NCBI RefSeq assembly: GCF_000768335.1
Contig: NZ_AVPT01000003.1
Coordinates: 1 to 64,000 of the forward strand
DNA: 64,000 nucleotides
Origin: Lysobacter arseniciresistens ZS79
GTDB lineage: Bacteria; Pseudomonadota; Gammaproteobacteria; Xanthomonadales; Xanthomonadaceae
Direction: 5' to 3'
Both the position numbers and the translations under genes were made by a program. Under the pieces are notes generated by a model, which had not been told where the DNA came from, searched no databases, and saw nothing but the letters and a program-made list of their open reading frames with translations. Position 1 is the first letter of the stretch, and each line of letters opens with the position of its first letter. Shown here one piece after another: positions 26,031-35,351 of the stretch.

Positions 26031-28203
26031 GGCCGGCGGTCTCCGGCCGCGTCCACGGCGCCGCCGCGGGGTCGTGGGTATGTGCCGCCAGCCACTCGGC
26101 GAAGGCCTGCGGGTCCAACGCCGGCGCGTACAGGAAGCCCTGCGCGCCGTGGCAGCCGAGGCCGCGCAGCAGCAGCGCCTGCTCGTGGCTCTCGACACCC
26201 TCGGCGACCACCTGCAATGCCATGTTGGTCGAGATCAGCAGTATTGATTTCACGATCGCCGCGTCGCCGGTGTTGGCGAGCATGTCGCGCACGAACGAGC
26301 GGTCGATCTTGACCCGGTCCACCGGCATCCGCTGCAGCAGCGACAACGACGCGTAACCGGTGCCGAAGTCGTCGAACGACAGCCGCACGCCGCGCGCGCG
26401 CAGCCCGGCCAGCGCACGCGCGCCGTCGTCGTCGGGGTTGAGCGCGATGGTCTCGGTGATCTCCAGCTCCAGCCGCTCCGGCGGCAGCCCGCTGGCGGCC
26501 AGGGCCTGGTCGATCTCGTGCGGCAGCAGGCCGTTGTTCACCTGCACCGGGAACAGGTTGATGCTGATCGCCAGCGGCTGGCCGCCGACGCGCGGCCACG
26601 CGGCGGCATCCTGGCAGGCCTGGCGGATGATCCAGCGACCCACCTCGGCGGCGACCGGGCTGGCCGCAAGCACGTCGATGAAGTCGACCGGCAGCAGCAG
26701 TCCGCGTTCGGGATGGCGCCAGCGCAGCAGTGCTTCGGCGCCCATCGTACGGCCACTGCCGAGGTCGATCTGCGGCTGGTAGTGGACCTCGAACTCGCCG
26801 CTTGCGTATGCGCGGCGCAGCTCCAGCTCCATCAGCCGGCGCGCGTTGACCTCCTCGCGCATGCCCTCGTCGAAGCGGCAGCAGCGGCGGCCGCCGGCGG
26901 CCTTGGCCTTGTACAGCGCGAGGTCCGCGCGGGCGACCAGCTCGCCGGCCGGGCAATCGTCGTCGCCATGGCACAGCGCGATGCCGATGCTGGCCTCCAG
27001 GCTCACCGGATGGCCGTCGATGTCCTCCAGCCGGCAGACCTGCCGCAGAAGATCGGCCAGGTGCGCGCCGAGACGCACGGCGTCCGCGCCGGGGCAGACC
27101 AGCGCGAACTCGTCGCCACCGAACCGCGCAAGCATCGCGCCGGCCGGGAGCAGCGACTCCAGGCGCACGGCGGTGGCGCGCAGCACCGCGTCGCCGACAT
27201 CGTGGCCCAGGGTGTCGTTGATCGACTTGAAGTTGTCCAGCCCGACCACGGCGAAGCCGACCGCGATGCCGGCGTCGATGTGGCCGGACAGGGCGGCCAG
27301 CGCCGCGTTGCGGTTGGGCAGGGCGGTCAGCGGATCGACCAGCGCGGCCTGCCGCAGACGTTCTTCCTGCTCCAGCTGGGCGGTGATGTCGCGCAGTACC
27401 AGCGCGACGCCCTCGCCGTGCTGCAGGCGCCACGCGCAACGTGCCGCCTCCAGGGTCAACAAGGCATCACCGTGGCGCACCCGCAGGTGGAAGGGCGCGA
27501 CGGGGTGGGTGCCGCGGCCGTGCAGCCACGCGCTCGCGGCCTCGGGATCGGCCTGCAGGTAGGCCGGGAACAGCGTGTCGACCGGCATCCCGCGCATCGC
27601 CCGCGCACCGCCGCCGAACAAACGCTCGGCCGCGTGGTTGACGTAGCCCACGCAGCCGCGCGGGTCGACCATGACCACCGCGCTGAAATCGGCCTGCACG
27701 ATCTGCGCGGCGATCCGGTTGCGGCGTTGCAGCTGGTGGCGCTCCAGCAGGCGCGCGGCGAGCCGGCCGAGCTGGCCGAGCAACGGGTCGTCGGCCGGCG
27801 GCGGGGCGGGGCGGGTGTGGTGGTCGGCCACCAGCAGCCGGCCCAGCGCGCAACCGTCGGTACCGACTACCGGCAGCACCATCGCGAAACGCGCGCCGGC
27901 GGCGACCAGCGGGTCGCGGCGCAGGGATGGCACCGCGGCGGCGTCGGCCACGGCGGCCGTGCCTTCGCGCAGCATCGTGCTGTTGCGCATGATCGCAGGG
28001 TCGAAACCGTGGTGCGCGATCAGCCGCGCGTCGTCGCCACTGCCGACCACCAGCGCCGCCATCGAAGCCCGCAGCAGCGAGGCCGCCAGCGATACCAGGT
28101 CGGTGAACTCCTCGCCGCTGCGCTCGCCACCGGGCAGGTCGTCGCCGGTCCGCGGCCACGGCATGCCGGCCTCGCTCGTGCTGGGGTGGAACGGTGGCGG
28201 CAT
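26023..28203 (-). CDS. GAF-PAS-GGDEF-EAL cyclic-di-GMP protein
   Basis: This 726-residue cytosolic protein has a GAF-like N-terminus (about 25-155), a PAS domain (about 170-290), then GGDEF and EAL. The GGDEF site is intact (RFGGDEF near residue 361), as is the EAL site (GAEALLRW near 487, ITETIALN, DDFGTGYASL, KIDRSFV, EGVES). It could both make and degrade cyclic di-GMP, the signal that slows flagellar motors and favours biofilm. It heads the operon with cheR, cheD and cheB under a sigma-28 promoter, so it is made with the motility genes. Which activity dominates is unknown. Confidence 0.93.
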   Translation of the reverse strand: MPPPFHPSTSEAGMPWPRTGDDLPGGERSGEEFTDLVSLAASLLRASMAALVVGSGDDARLIAHHGFDPAIMRNSTMLREGTAAVADAAAVPSLRRDPLVAAGARFAMVLPVVGTDGCALGRLLVADHHTRPAPPPADDPLLGQLGRLAARLLERHQLQRRNRIAAQIVQADFSAVVMVDPRGCVGYVNHAAERLFGGGARAMRGMPVDTLFPAYLQADPEAASAWLHGRGTHPVAPFHLRVRHGDALLTLEAARCAWRLQHGEGVALVLRDITAQLEQEERLRQAALVDPLTALPNRNAALAALSGHIDAGIAVGFAVVGLDNFKSINDTLGHDVGDAVLRATAVRLESLLPAGAMLARFGGDEFALVCPGADAVRLGAHLADLLRQVCRLEDIDGHPVSLEASIGIALCHGDDDCPAGELVARADLALYKAKAAGGRRCCRFDEGMREEVNARRLMELELRRAYASGEFEVHYQPQIDLGSGRTMGAEALLRWRHPERGLLLPVDFIDVLAASPVAAEVGRWIIRQACQDAAAWPRVGGQPLAISINLFPVQVNNGLLPHEIDQALAASGLPPERLELEITETIALNPDDDGARALAGLRARGVRLSFDDFGTGYASLSLLQRMPVDRVKIDRSFVRDMLANTGDAAIVKSILLISTNMALQVVAEGVESHEQALLLRGLGCHGAQGFLYAPALDPQAFAEWLAAHTHDPAAAPWTRPETAGHG

Positions 28204-28269
28204 GGGCTTCCCTGAAGCTCCGGCGGGTGGACCGGGGCGCGCGGCGGACGGCGATGCCGTCGGTGAGGA

Positions 28270-28296
28270 TTAACGGCGTGCGGCGGTTCGACTTGA
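28270..28296 (-). promoter_or_regulatory. Sigma-28 promoter of the GGDEF/EAL-cheRDB operon
   Basis: The minus strand reads TCAAGTCG, 11 bp, GCCGTTAA. The -10 half is identical to that before the STAS-cheYAW operon, and TCAAGTC is shared as well. It ends 67 bp before the start of the GGDEF/EAL gene. Confidence 0.87.
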
Positions 28297-28341
28297 GCGG
28301 GCCGGACGCGACCACTCCACAAACGTTGAACGCCGGAAACG

Positions 28342-28374
28342 GCAAAGGCCGCGTCGTTTGCACGCGGCCTTTGC
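28342..28374. terminator. Terminator after the large MCP gene
   Basis: A perfect 13-bp stem (GCAAAGGCCGCGT with its complement) and a 7-nt loop lie 30 bp after the MCP stop on the minus strand. The descending arm includes a short T-rich stretch. It separates this MCP from the GGDEF/EAL operon. Confidence 0.75.
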
Positions 28375-28404
28375 GGGATTCCGCTCCGGGTGGGCCAGCC
28401 CCCG

Positions 28405-31080
28405 TCAGAACTCCTGCCAGTGCTGGTCGCCCGCGGCCGGCTTGGCGCTGGTGCGACGGGCCGGGCGGGCCGGCGCGGCGGGCTTCAACGCAGCGGCCTT
28501 CAGCGGGGCCGGTGCGACGGCGGGCTCGGCCACGCGCACGATCGTCGCCGGCTGCAGGTGCTCCTCGTCGGCGGCGAGGCGGAACGCGGCCACCGCCTGC
28601 ACCAGCTGGCCGGACTGCTGCTCCAGGCTGCGTGCGGCGGCCGATGCCTCCTCGACCAGCGCGGCGTTCTGCTGGGTGCCCTCGTCCATCTGCAGGATCG
28701 CCTGGTTGACCTGCTCGATGCCGCTGCTCTGCTCCTGCGAGGCGGCCGAGATGTCGGCGATGATGTCGGTCACGCGCTTCACGCTGCCGACGATCTCGTC
28801 CATGGTCTTGCCGGCCTGGTCGACCAGTGCGCTGCCTTCCTCGACCTTGCCGACCGAGTCGGTGATCAGCTGCTTGATCTCCTTGGCGGCGTTGGCCGAG
28901 CGCTGAGCCAGCGAACGCACCTCCGAGGCGACCACCGCGAAGCCGCGGCCCTGCTCGCCGGCGCGCGCGGCTTCCACCGCGGCGTTGAGCGCGAGGATGT
29001 TGGTCTGGAACGCGATGCCGTCGATCACGCCGATGATGTCGTTGATCTTGCGCGAGGAGTCGTTGATCGCGCTCATGGTGTGCACGACCTGGCCGACCAC
29101 CCGGCCGCCCTGCTCGGCGACGTCGGCCGCGCCGATCGCCAGCTGGTTGGCCTGGCGCGCGTTGTCGGCGTTCTGCTTGACCGTCGAGGTCAGCTCCTCC
29201 ATCGACGAGGCGGTTTCCTCCAGCGACGCGGCCTGCTGCTCGGTGCGCTGCGACAGGTCGTTGTTGCCGGCGCTGATCTCGCCGGCGGCGGCGCTGATCG
29301 CGTCGCTGCCGTTGCGGATCCGGCCGACCACCAGTGCCAGCTGGTGGACCGCGCCATTGGCATTGCGTGCCAGCTCACCGAACTGGCCCGGCAGGGTGTC
29401 GTCGGCATTGCGGGTCAGGTCGCCGTCGGCCACCGCGCCCAGCAGCTGGCCGACCTCGTCGATGCCGCGGTCGGCGCTTTCCATCAGTGCGTTGAGGCCG
29501 TCGATCATTTCGCGGTAGACGAACTCGAAGCGCCCGGCGTCGCCGCGACGGCTGAAGTCACCGGCCACGGCGGCGTCGACCAGGGTCTTGATCTCGCCGT
29601 TGACCGCCAGCATGCGCGCCTTGACGTCGTCGACCGCCTCGGTGATGCGCGCCTTCTGGCCCGGCAGGCGCTCGATGTCCTCGGACAGGTCGCCGCGGCC
29701 GTAGGCATCGACGATCGCGACCACGCGGGTCTGCAGGTCGATATGCGAACCGACCAGGGTGTTGATCTCCTCGGCCATGGTGCCGAACGAACCCGGGAAC
29801 GCCTGGCAGTCGAGCCGTTCGTCGACGTTGCCGGCCTGGTGGGCGTCGAACAGCGAACGCTGGGCGTCGGCGAAGCGGCGCAGGTTGGACACCGCGGCGT
29901 CGAGGCTGCCGGCGATGTCGCTGAGTTCGTCCTTGCCGTCGACTCGCACGCGCTCGGGGAACTCGCCGGCGCCGATCGACTCGGACACGCGGCGGATCTG
30001 CTGCAGCGACAGGCGGGTGCCGCGGATGAAGCCGAGGAACAGGTAGGCGGCGACCAGCAGGGTGACCACGGTGAACAGCGTGATCAGCCACAGCTGCCGC
30101 TGCAGGCCGGCGATCTCGGCGTCGGTGGACGCGACCAGGCCGTTGTTGGCGCCGATCAGCGCGGCGGTCAGCGCCAGCCGGGTGGCCTCCTCGCGCGCGG
30201 CCATCGCCTGCACGGGCTTCTCCGGCATCGGCGCGTCGAGGATGTGCTCCTGCACGTAGGCGGTCTGCTTGTCGACCGCGGCCAGCGCGGCGGCGAGCTT
30301 GTCGCCGACCGTGCCGGACAGCTCCGGCATCGCCTGCGCGGCGTTGGCGGCGTCGAGCTCGGCGCGCTGGCGCAGGAAGTCCTGCATGTTGCGGGTGATC
30401 GCCAGCGTGGTGCGGTCGTCGACCCAGATGCTGCCGGCGCCGAGCACCACCATCGCGGTAGCGGCCTGGCGCGAGGTGTACTCGGCCAGCGCCGGCAGCC
30501 ACTCGGTGGCGACGCTGCTGGTGTACAGGGTCTCGGCGGCGTTGGCGCGCGACAGACCGGCAATGTCGGCCATCAGGCGGATCACCTCGTGCAGGCGGGT
30601 CACCGCGTGGTTGCGCGCGGCGATCGCGGTGGCGAGGTCGGCGTGTTCACCGTTGGCGGCCTGCCACGCGGATTCGGCTTCATCGAACGCGGTGGCCAGT
30701 GACGCCGACTCGGGCAGGTTGGCCCGCGCCCACTGCCTGACCTGGCGCAGCTCGGTGCCCGCCTCGGCCTTGGCGGCGTCGAGCGCGGCGGCCGCAACCT
30801 CCTCGCCGGCATCGCTGCGGACTTCGAGCTGGCGGACGGTGTGCATCGCCTGCATCGACCGCTGCAGCCGCGCGATCGGTGCGATCGCGTCGCGCTGCAT
30901 CCGCGCGTCGGCCAGTGACGAGGCCGCGTTGACGATCACCATCCCGCCAAGCACGGCGCAGGTCAGGGTGAACGCGGCGCCGATCACCATCGCCTTCTGG
31001 CCGAAGCGCAGCCGCGCCATCAATCGCATCGCCGGCGCGAACGCCTGGTCGAGCAGGGAAACGGGTGCGCGGTAAGACAT
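28405..31080 (-). CDS. Methyl-accepting chemotaxis protein with periplasmic helical sensor
   Basis: The 891-residue transmembrane receptor has helix 1 (about 28-52) and a largely helical periplasmic domain (about 55-320) rich in Ala and Asp. Helix 2 (about 330-352) is followed by a HAMP and further HAMP-like segments to about 590. The signalling domain tip is [32 protein letters not shown]. The tail is Pro/Ala-rich and ends HWQEF, a good match to the pentapeptide that tethers CheR and CheB. The ligand is unknown. It has its own sigma-28 promoter and terminator. Confidence 0.95.
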   Translation of the reverse strand: MSYRAPVSLLDQAFAPAMRLMARLRFGQKAMVIGAAFTLTCAVLGGMVIVNAASSLADARMQRDAIAPIARLQRSMQAMHTVRQLEVRSDAGEEVAAAALDAAKAEAGTELRQVRQWARANLPESASLATAFDEAESAWQAANGEHADLATAIAARNHAVTRLHEVIRLMADIAGLSRANAAETLYTSSVATEWLPALAEYTSRQAATAMVVLGAGSIWVDDRTTLAITRNMQDFLRQRAELDAANAAQAMPELSGTVGDKLAAALAAVDKQTAYVQEHILDAPMPEKPVQAMAAREEATRLALTAALIGANNGLVASTDAEIAGLQRQLWLITLFTVVTLLVAAYLFLGFIRGTRLSLQQIRRVSESIGAGEFPERVRVDGKDELSDIAGSLDAAVSNLRRFADAQRSLFDAHQAGNVDERLDCQAFPGSFGTMAEEINTLVGSHIDLQTRVVAIVDAYGRGDLSEDIERLPGQKARITEAVDDVKARMLAVNGEIKTLVDAAVAGDFSRRGDAGRFEFVYREMIDGLNALMESADRGIDEVGQLLGAVADGDLTRNADDTLPGQFGELARNANGAVHQLALVVGRIRNGSDAISAAAGEISAGNNDLSQRTEQQAASLEETASSMEELTSTVKQNADNARQANQLAIGAADVAEQGGRVVGQVVHTMSAINDSSRKINDIIGVIDGIAFQTNILALNAAVEAARAGEQGRGFAVVASEVRSLAQRSANAAKEIKQLITDSVGKVEEGSALVDQAGKTMDEIVGSVKRVTDIIADISAASQEQSSGIEQVNQAILQMDEGTQQNAALVEEASAAARSLEQQSGQLVQAVAAFRLAADEEHLQPATIVRVAEPAVAPAPLKAAALKPAAPARPARRTSAKPAAGDQHWQEF

Positions 31081-31125
31081 GGAAACCTCGGCAATGGTGA
31101 CCGCTGGGTGGGTCGACTCTCCGGA

Positions 31126-31152
31126 CCAACGGCACGCCGCGTCGAAACTTTA
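31126..31152 (-). promoter_or_regulatory. Sigma-28 promoter of the large MCP gene
   Basis: The minus strand reads TAAAGTTT, 11 bp, GCCGTTGG. The -35 half is a perfect match to the FliA consensus. It ends 46 bp before the MCP start codon. Confidence 0.87.
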
Positions 31153-31348
31153 GGTCGGCGGGGTGCGGCAACCGCGCTGGGAGGCAGGGCCTGCGATGTG
31201 CATGCGTAGCGGTGGCGCGTGGCTGAACGGGAGGTGTACCTGTCGGTGTGGCGGCGGTCACAGTTCCGCTGAGGATCGCGAAAGTTCGCGCGATGGCGGC
31301 CGATGGAAGGGGCAACCCCCAGGCAGTTCCTCCCAAGGAGTCATCCCC

Positions 31349-31654
31349 ATGTTGCGTTCGCTCTTCGTCGCCGCGCTGGCCGTGGCATTCGTCACCCCCG
31401 CCTTCGCCTCCCCGGACCTCAAGCCGCTGAAGCGGGTCGAGCCCGATTACCCGGTCGAGGCGATGCGCGCCGGCACCGAAGGTTTCGTCGAGGTCGAGTT
31501 CTCGGTCGACGCCGCCGGCAAGGTCGAGAGCGTCTCGGTCGTCAACGCCCAGCCGGCCCGCGTGTTCGAGCGCTCGGCCGTGGCCGCGGTCAAGAAGTGG
31601 TCGTTCGCCCCGGGCGGCGGTCGCGGCAAGGTCCGCCTCGACTTCGCGCTGTAA
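31349..31654 (+). CDS. Small exported TonB C-terminal-domain protein
   Basis: This 101-residue protein consists of a signal peptide (LRSLFVAALAVAFVTPAFA) followed by a single TonB C-terminal fold: PLKRVEPDYPVEAMRAGTEG, VEVEFSVDAAGKVESVSV and FERSAVAAVKKWSFAPGGG. It has no membrane anchor or proline linker, so it is a free periplasmic module, not an energy-transducing TonB. A strong AAGGAG ribosome site lies 8 bp before the ATG. It is the only plus-strand gene in the chemotaxis region and ends at its own terminator. Its function is unknown. Confidence 0.85.
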   Translation: MLRSLFVAALAVAFVTPAFASPDLKPLKRVEPDYPVEAMRAGTEGFVEVEFSVDAAGKVESVSVVNAQPARVFERSAVAAVKKWSFAPGGGRGKVRLDFAL

Positions 31655-31700
31655 GCCAAGGTCCCGCCGGGTCACCGGCGGCATCCGTTCGCGGCAAAGA

Positions 31701-31733
31701 AAAGAACGTGCCCTTTCGGGGCGCGTTCTTTTT
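31701..31733 (+). terminator. Intrinsic terminator after the small TonB-C gene
   Basis: A stem of about 13 bp (AAAGAACGTGCCC against GGGCGCGTTCTTT, one G-T pair) with a short loop, ending in a TTCTTTTT run. It lies about 45 bp after the stop. Confidence 0.85.
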
Positions 31734-31809
31734 GCGTGCAGGAGTCGCGCAAGGCCGGCCATGCTTCGCTTGCCGCGCGTGTCCCGTCCGGGTTCCAACG
31801 CCCGGCATG

Positions 31810-31968
31810 GTAGGAGCGACGTGAGTCGCGACCCGCCGAACGCGTGGGATGCGGTGCGATTCGCTTGCGAACGGATTGTCCGGGGCCTGCTTCGGCAACC
31901 CGCGTCGCGGCTGGTGGTTCCGTCGCGTTCCGTGGCGATGTACAGGTCGCGACTCACGTCGCTCCTAC
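31810..31968. repeat. Widely spaced REP pair in the 371-bp gap before cheW's 3' end
   Basis: Inverted GTAG-type units lie at 31810-31833 and 31945-31968, 111 bp apart instead of the usual 25 or so. The left unit has the CCGCCGAACGC flank and the right one GATGTACAG. The extra DNA between them shows no gene or repeat that I can recognise. With the terminator at 31701, this accounts for the whole gap between the TonB-C gene and cheW. Confidence 0.85.
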
Positions 31969-32025
31969 GGGGGAGGGCATCGCTCTGGCGGGGGCAGCGG
32001 AATCGCCGCGGCAGATGCAGTGGAC

Positions 32026-32547
32026 TTACGCCGCGAGCGCCTCGCTCACCAGGCCCATCTCGCTGCTGGTCATCAGCCGCTCGATGTCGAGCAGGATCAG
32101 CATGCGCTCGTCGAGGGTGCCGATGCCGGTCAGGAACTGGCGGTCGATCGCCGCGCCCAACTCGGGCACCTCGCGGATCTGCTCGCCGGCCAGGCGCACC
32201 ACGTCGGACACGCGGTCGACCACGATGCCGACCACGCGGTCGGCGACGTTCAGCACGATCATCACCGTCAGCGGGTTGTAGTCGGCGGCGAGGCGGAACT
32301 TCAGGCGCATGTCGATCACCGGCACGATCACGCCGCGCAGGTTGATCACGCCCTTGATGTATTCCGGCGCGTCCGGCAGGCGCGTCACCGCGTCGTAGCC
32401 GCGGATTTCCTGCACCTTGAGGATGTCGACGCCGTACTCCTCCTCGCCCAGGGCGAAGGTCAGGAACTCGTTGCTGGCGCCGTCGCCGTCCACGCCGGGG
32501 GCGTGGTGGCCGGCGGCGTTGCGGGTGTCGGGGCGGGGGCTGCTCAT
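32026..32547 (-). CDS. cheW: Chemotaxis coupling protein
   Basis: CheW (173 residues) links MCPs to CheA in the signalling array. After a variable N-terminus of about 25 residues comes the paired SH3-like fold: FLTFALGEEEYGVDILKVQEI, VTRLPDAPEYIKGVINLRG, VIPVIDMRLKF, and MLILLDIERLM near the end. It is the last gene of the STAS-cheY-cheA-cheW operon, 33 bp after cheA. Length is typical for CheW with a short extension. Confidence 0.95.
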   Translation of the reverse strand: MSSPRPDTRNAAGHHAPGVDGDGASNEFLTFALGEEEYGVDILKVQEIRGYDAVTRLPDAPEYIKGVINLRGVIVPVIDMRLKFRLAADYNPLTVMIVLNVADRVVGIVVDRVSDVVRLAGEQIREVPELGAAIDRQFLTGIGTLDERMLILLDIERLMTSSEMGLVSEALAA

Positions 32548-32580
32548 GTCGGGTCCTTGGTTGCGGTCCGGCGGCGGCGC

Positions 32581-34581
32581 TCAGGCGGCCGACGGAAGGG
32601 TGTTGGGTTGCGCCAGGCCACCGGCGTCGACGATCAGCGCGACCCGGCCGTCGCCGAGGATGGTCGCGCCCGACACGCCGGCCACGCGGCGGTAGTTGGC
32701 TTCGAGGTTCTTGACCACCACCTGCTGCTGGCCGAGCAGTTCGTCGACCTCCAGCGCCAGCTTGCGGCCGTCGCTTTCCACCACCACCGCGATCGGCGCG
32801 GTGGTCGCGGCGTTGGCGGCGGCACCGTGCACCGGGTCGGGCAAGCGGTACTGCTCGCGCAGGTTGATCAGCGGCAGGTAGTCGTCGCGCACCTTCAGCA
32901 CGCGGGTGTCGTTGGCGATCGTGCGGATCTCGCCCGGTCCGGGCTGCAGCGACTCGATCACCATGTTCAGCGGCAGGATGAAGACCTCGTCGCCGACCGC
33001 CACCGACATGCCGTCGAGGATCGCCAGCGTCAGCGGCAGCTTGATCGACACCGTGGTGCCGACGCCCTTGGCGCTGCGGATCTCGACCTGGCCACCGAGG
33101 GCGACGATGTTGCTCTTGACCACGTCCATGCCGACACCGCGGCCGGACAGGTCGGTCAGCGCGTCGGCGGTGGAGAAGCCGGGGTGGAACACGAGGTCCC
33201 ACACCTGCGCGTCGGTCGGCTCGGCCGGCAGCGGCAGGTTGCGCTCGGCGGCCTTGCGCAGGATCCGCTCGCGGTCCAGTCCCTTGCCGTCGTCACCGAC
33301 CTCGATGACGATGTGGCCGCCCTGGTGCGCGGCGCTCATGCTGATGGTGCCGGTCTCGTCCTTGCCCGCGGCGCGGCGCTCGGCCGGCGACTCCAGGCCG
33401 TGGTCGATCGCGTTGCGCATCAGGTGGACCAGCGGGTCGACGATCTTCTCGATCACGCCCTTGTCGAGCTCGGTCGCCTCGCCCTGGGTCTTGAGCCGGA
33501 CCTTCTTGTCGAGCCGCGCGGCGAGGTCGCGCACCATCCGCGGGAAGCGGCTGAAGGCGAACTCGACCGGCAGCATGCGCACGCTCATCACCGCTTCCTG
33601 CAGGTCGCGGGTGTTGCGGTCGAGCTGGTCGAGGCCGCCAAGCAGCGCCTCGTGGGTGTTGGCGTCGAGCCCGGTGGACTGCTGGCGCAGCATCGCCTGG
33701 GTGATGACGAGCTCGCCGACTAGGTTGATCAGCGCGTCGACCTTGTTGACCGCGACGCGGATCGAGGTTTCCGGTTCGGTGGCGCGGGTGGACGGGCCGG
33801 CGGCGTCGGCGGTCGCGGTTGCCGCGGGCGCGTCGGGTGCCGGGGCAGGCGGCGCCGTTGCGGGCGCGGCCGCGATCGCCTCGATCGACAGCTCGCACTG
33901 GTCCTCGACCCACGCGAACGCCTCGTCGATCGCGCCGCGCGGCACGCTGCCGGGCAGCATCAGGTCCCACGCGAGGTGCGCCTCGAACGGGTCGAGCTGG
34001 TTGAACGGCGGCAGGCGGTCGTCGAGGCAGGTTGCCTGCACCGGGCCGTGGCTTTCGAGTTCGCGCAGGATCCGCAGCGGGTCGTTGCCGCTCATGAACA
34101 GCGACGGCTCGGGGCGGAAGCCGATGCGCCAGCCGTCGGTGGCGGCGTCGCCGGACGGAGCTTCGGTACCCGCATCGGTGGCGGCCGCGCCGGCATCGCC
34201 GCTCAGGATCGCGTCCAGCCCGGCGCGTGCACGGGCGAGTGCGGCGTGGTCGATGTCGCCGTCGCCACGCTCGGCCGCGGCGAGCAACCCTCGCAGCACG
34301 TCGACCGCCTCCAGCAGCACGCCGATGGCCGCGCTGTCGAGCACGCGCTGGCCGGCGCGGGCCTGGTCGAGCAGGGTCTCCAAGAGGTGGGTGAGGTCGG
34401 TGACGTGGCCGAAGCCGAACGTCGCTGCGCCGCCCTTGATCGAATGCGCGGCGCGGAAGATCACGTTGACCACGTCGGCGCTGGCGCCGCCGGCCTCCAG
34501 TCCCAGCAGGCCGGACTCCATCGCGTCGAGACCCTCGCGGCTCTCCTCGAAGAACGCGGCGTGGAACTGGGTGATGTCCAT
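32581..34581 (-). CDS. cheA: Chemotaxis histidine kinase CheA with full P1-P5 layout
   Basis: This 666-residue kinase has P1 with His46 in RAAHSIKGGAATFGF and a P2-like domain at about 150-245 (WRIGFRPEPSLFMSG to EDQCELSIEAI). P3 dimerisation begins at RVAVNKVDALINLVGELV. The P4 ATPase has HLMRNAIDHGLES, GDDGKGLD and GRGVGMDVV, and P5 is CheW-like. It phosphorylates CheY and CheB in response to receptors. It starts 14 bp after the cheY-like gene. This is one of two CheA genes in the window, and the other lacks P2. Confidence 0.95.
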   Translation of the reverse strand: MDITQFHAAFFEESREGLDAMESGLLGLEAGGASADVVNVIFRAAHSIKGGAATFGFGHVTDLTHLLETLLDQARAGQRVLDSAAIGVLLEAVDVLRGLLAAAERGDGDIDHAALARARAGLDAILSGDAGAAATDAGTEAPSGDAATDGWRIGFRPEPSLFMSGNDPLRILRELESHGPVQATCLDDRLPPFNQLDPFEAHLAWDLMLPGSVPRGAIDEAFAWVEDQCELSIEAIAAAPATAPPAPAPDAPAATATADAAGPSTRATEPETSIRVAVNKVDALINLVGELVITQAMLRQQSTGLDANTHEALLGGLDQLDRNTRDLQEAVMSVRMLPVEFAFSRFPRMVRDLAARLDKKVRLKTQGEATELDKGVIEKIVDPLVHLMRNAIDHGLESPAERRAAGKDETGTISMSAAHQGGHIVIEVGDDGKGLDRERILRKAAERNLPLPAEPTDAQVWDLVFHPGFSTADALTDLSGRGVGMDVVKSNIVALGGQVEIRSAKGVGTTVSIKLPLTLAILDGMSVAVGDEVFILPLNMVIESLQPGPGEIRTIANDTRVLKVRDDYLPLINLREQYRLPDPVHGAAANAATTAPIAVVVESDGRKLALEVDELLGQQQVVVKNLEANYRRVAGVSGATILGDGRVALIVDAGGLAQPNTLPSAA

Positions 34582-34595
34582 GGTGCCGGGCTTCC

Positions 34596-34973
34596 TCAGC
34601 CCAGGACCTTGCGGACGGTGGCGAGCAGCTGGTCGGGGTCGAACGGCTTGACCAGCCAGCCGGTCGCGCCGGCGGCCTTGCCTTCCATCTTCTTGTCGCC
34701 GCCGGACTCGGTGGTGAGCATCAGCAGCGGGGTGAACTTGTAGTCGGGCAGGGTGCGCAACTGGCGGATCAGCTCGATGCCGTCCATGCGCGGCATGTTG
34801 ACGTCGGTGACGACGGCGTCGAACTTCGCGGTCTTCGCGATGTCGAGCGCGGCCTGGCCGTCTTCGGCCTCCTTGACGTTGTAGCCGCCCGACGACAGCG
34901 CGAAGGCGACCATCTGCCGCATGGAGGTGGAATCGTCGACGATGAGCAGGTTTTGGGGCAGATTGGCGCTCAC
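34596..34973 (-). CDS. CheY-like single-domain response regulator
   Basis: A 125-residue receiver with acidic pocket Asp13-Asp14 (LIVDDSTSMR), phosphorylated Asp57 (VVTDVNMPRMDG), the conserved Thr in MLTTES and Lys in VKPFDP. It has no output domain. TESGGDKKMEGKAAGATGW is typical of the CheY/PilG-like regulators encoded beside a STAS protein and CheA in gammaproteobacteria. It overlaps the STAS gene by 4 bp. It probably takes phosphate from the adjacent CheA, but whether it binds the motor is unknown because a second, more classical CheY lies near fliA. Confidence 0.92.
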   Translation of the reverse strand: MSANLPQNLLIVDDSTSMRQMVAFALSSGGYNVKEAEDGQAALDIAKTAKFDAVVTDVNMPRMDGIELIRQLRTLPDYKFTPLLMLTTESGGDKKMEGKAAGATGWLVKPFDPDQLLATVRKVLG

Positions 34974-35260
34974 GCGGGTTCTCCGGAGGGTGAATCGACA
35001 CCGAGGCTGGCGGCGAGCGCGAGCGAGCGCGCGGCGTCGGCCAGGGTCGGCGAGGCGAGGGTGACGGTGGTGCTGCGGCCGGCGGCGGCGCGGTCGCGGA
35101 CGAAGGCGTGCAGCAGTTGCAGGCCGGCCGCATGCACCCGCCGTACCTGGTCGCCGGCGAGCTGCACCGGGGCCTCGTCGTCGAGGTGCGGCAGCAGCGC
35201 GGCCTGCAGTTCGGCGACGTGCTCGATGCCGAGATCGGGTTGCAGCGACAGTTGGGTCAT
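34970..35260 (-). CDS. STAS-domain protein of the chemotaxis operon
   Basis: This 96-residue protein has a single STAS-like fold (LSLQPDLGIEHVAELQAALL, then DQVRRVHAAGLQLLHAFV). The Ser that is phosphorylated in SpoIIAA-type proteins, near the start of helix 2, appears replaced by Ala in VHAAGLQ. It is the first gene of the STAS-cheY-cheA-cheW operon under a sigma-28 promoter. In other gammaproteobacteria similar small proteins sit beside cheY. Role unclear, perhaps a structural adaptor. Confidence 0.8.
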   Translation of the reverse strand: MTQLSLQPDLGIEHVAELQAALLPHLDDEAPVQLAGDQVRRVHAAGLQLLHAFVRDRAAAGRSTTVTLASPTLADAARSLALAASLGVDSPSGEPA

Positions 35261-35290
35261 GGCGGCGCGGCGAAGGGGTGGTCGAGTGGT

Positions 35291-35317
35291 TTAACGGCGG
35301 GGCGGGCTGGGACTTGA
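35291..35317 (-). promoter_or_regulatory. Sigma-28 promoter of STAS-cheY-cheA-cheW
   Basis: The minus strand reads TCAAGTCC, 11 bp, GCCGTTAA, almost identical to the promoter at 28270. It ends 30 bp before the STAS start codon, and a REP pair lies just upstream. Confidence 0.87.
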
Positions 35318-35351
35318 GGCGGCCGTCGCGCGGGAATGCGGCTGCGTCGTT

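Noticed and set aside
31810-31968. Possible remnant of an insertion sequence between the two widely spaced REP units
   Set aside because: The 111 bp between them show no terminal repeats, target duplication or transposase fragment.
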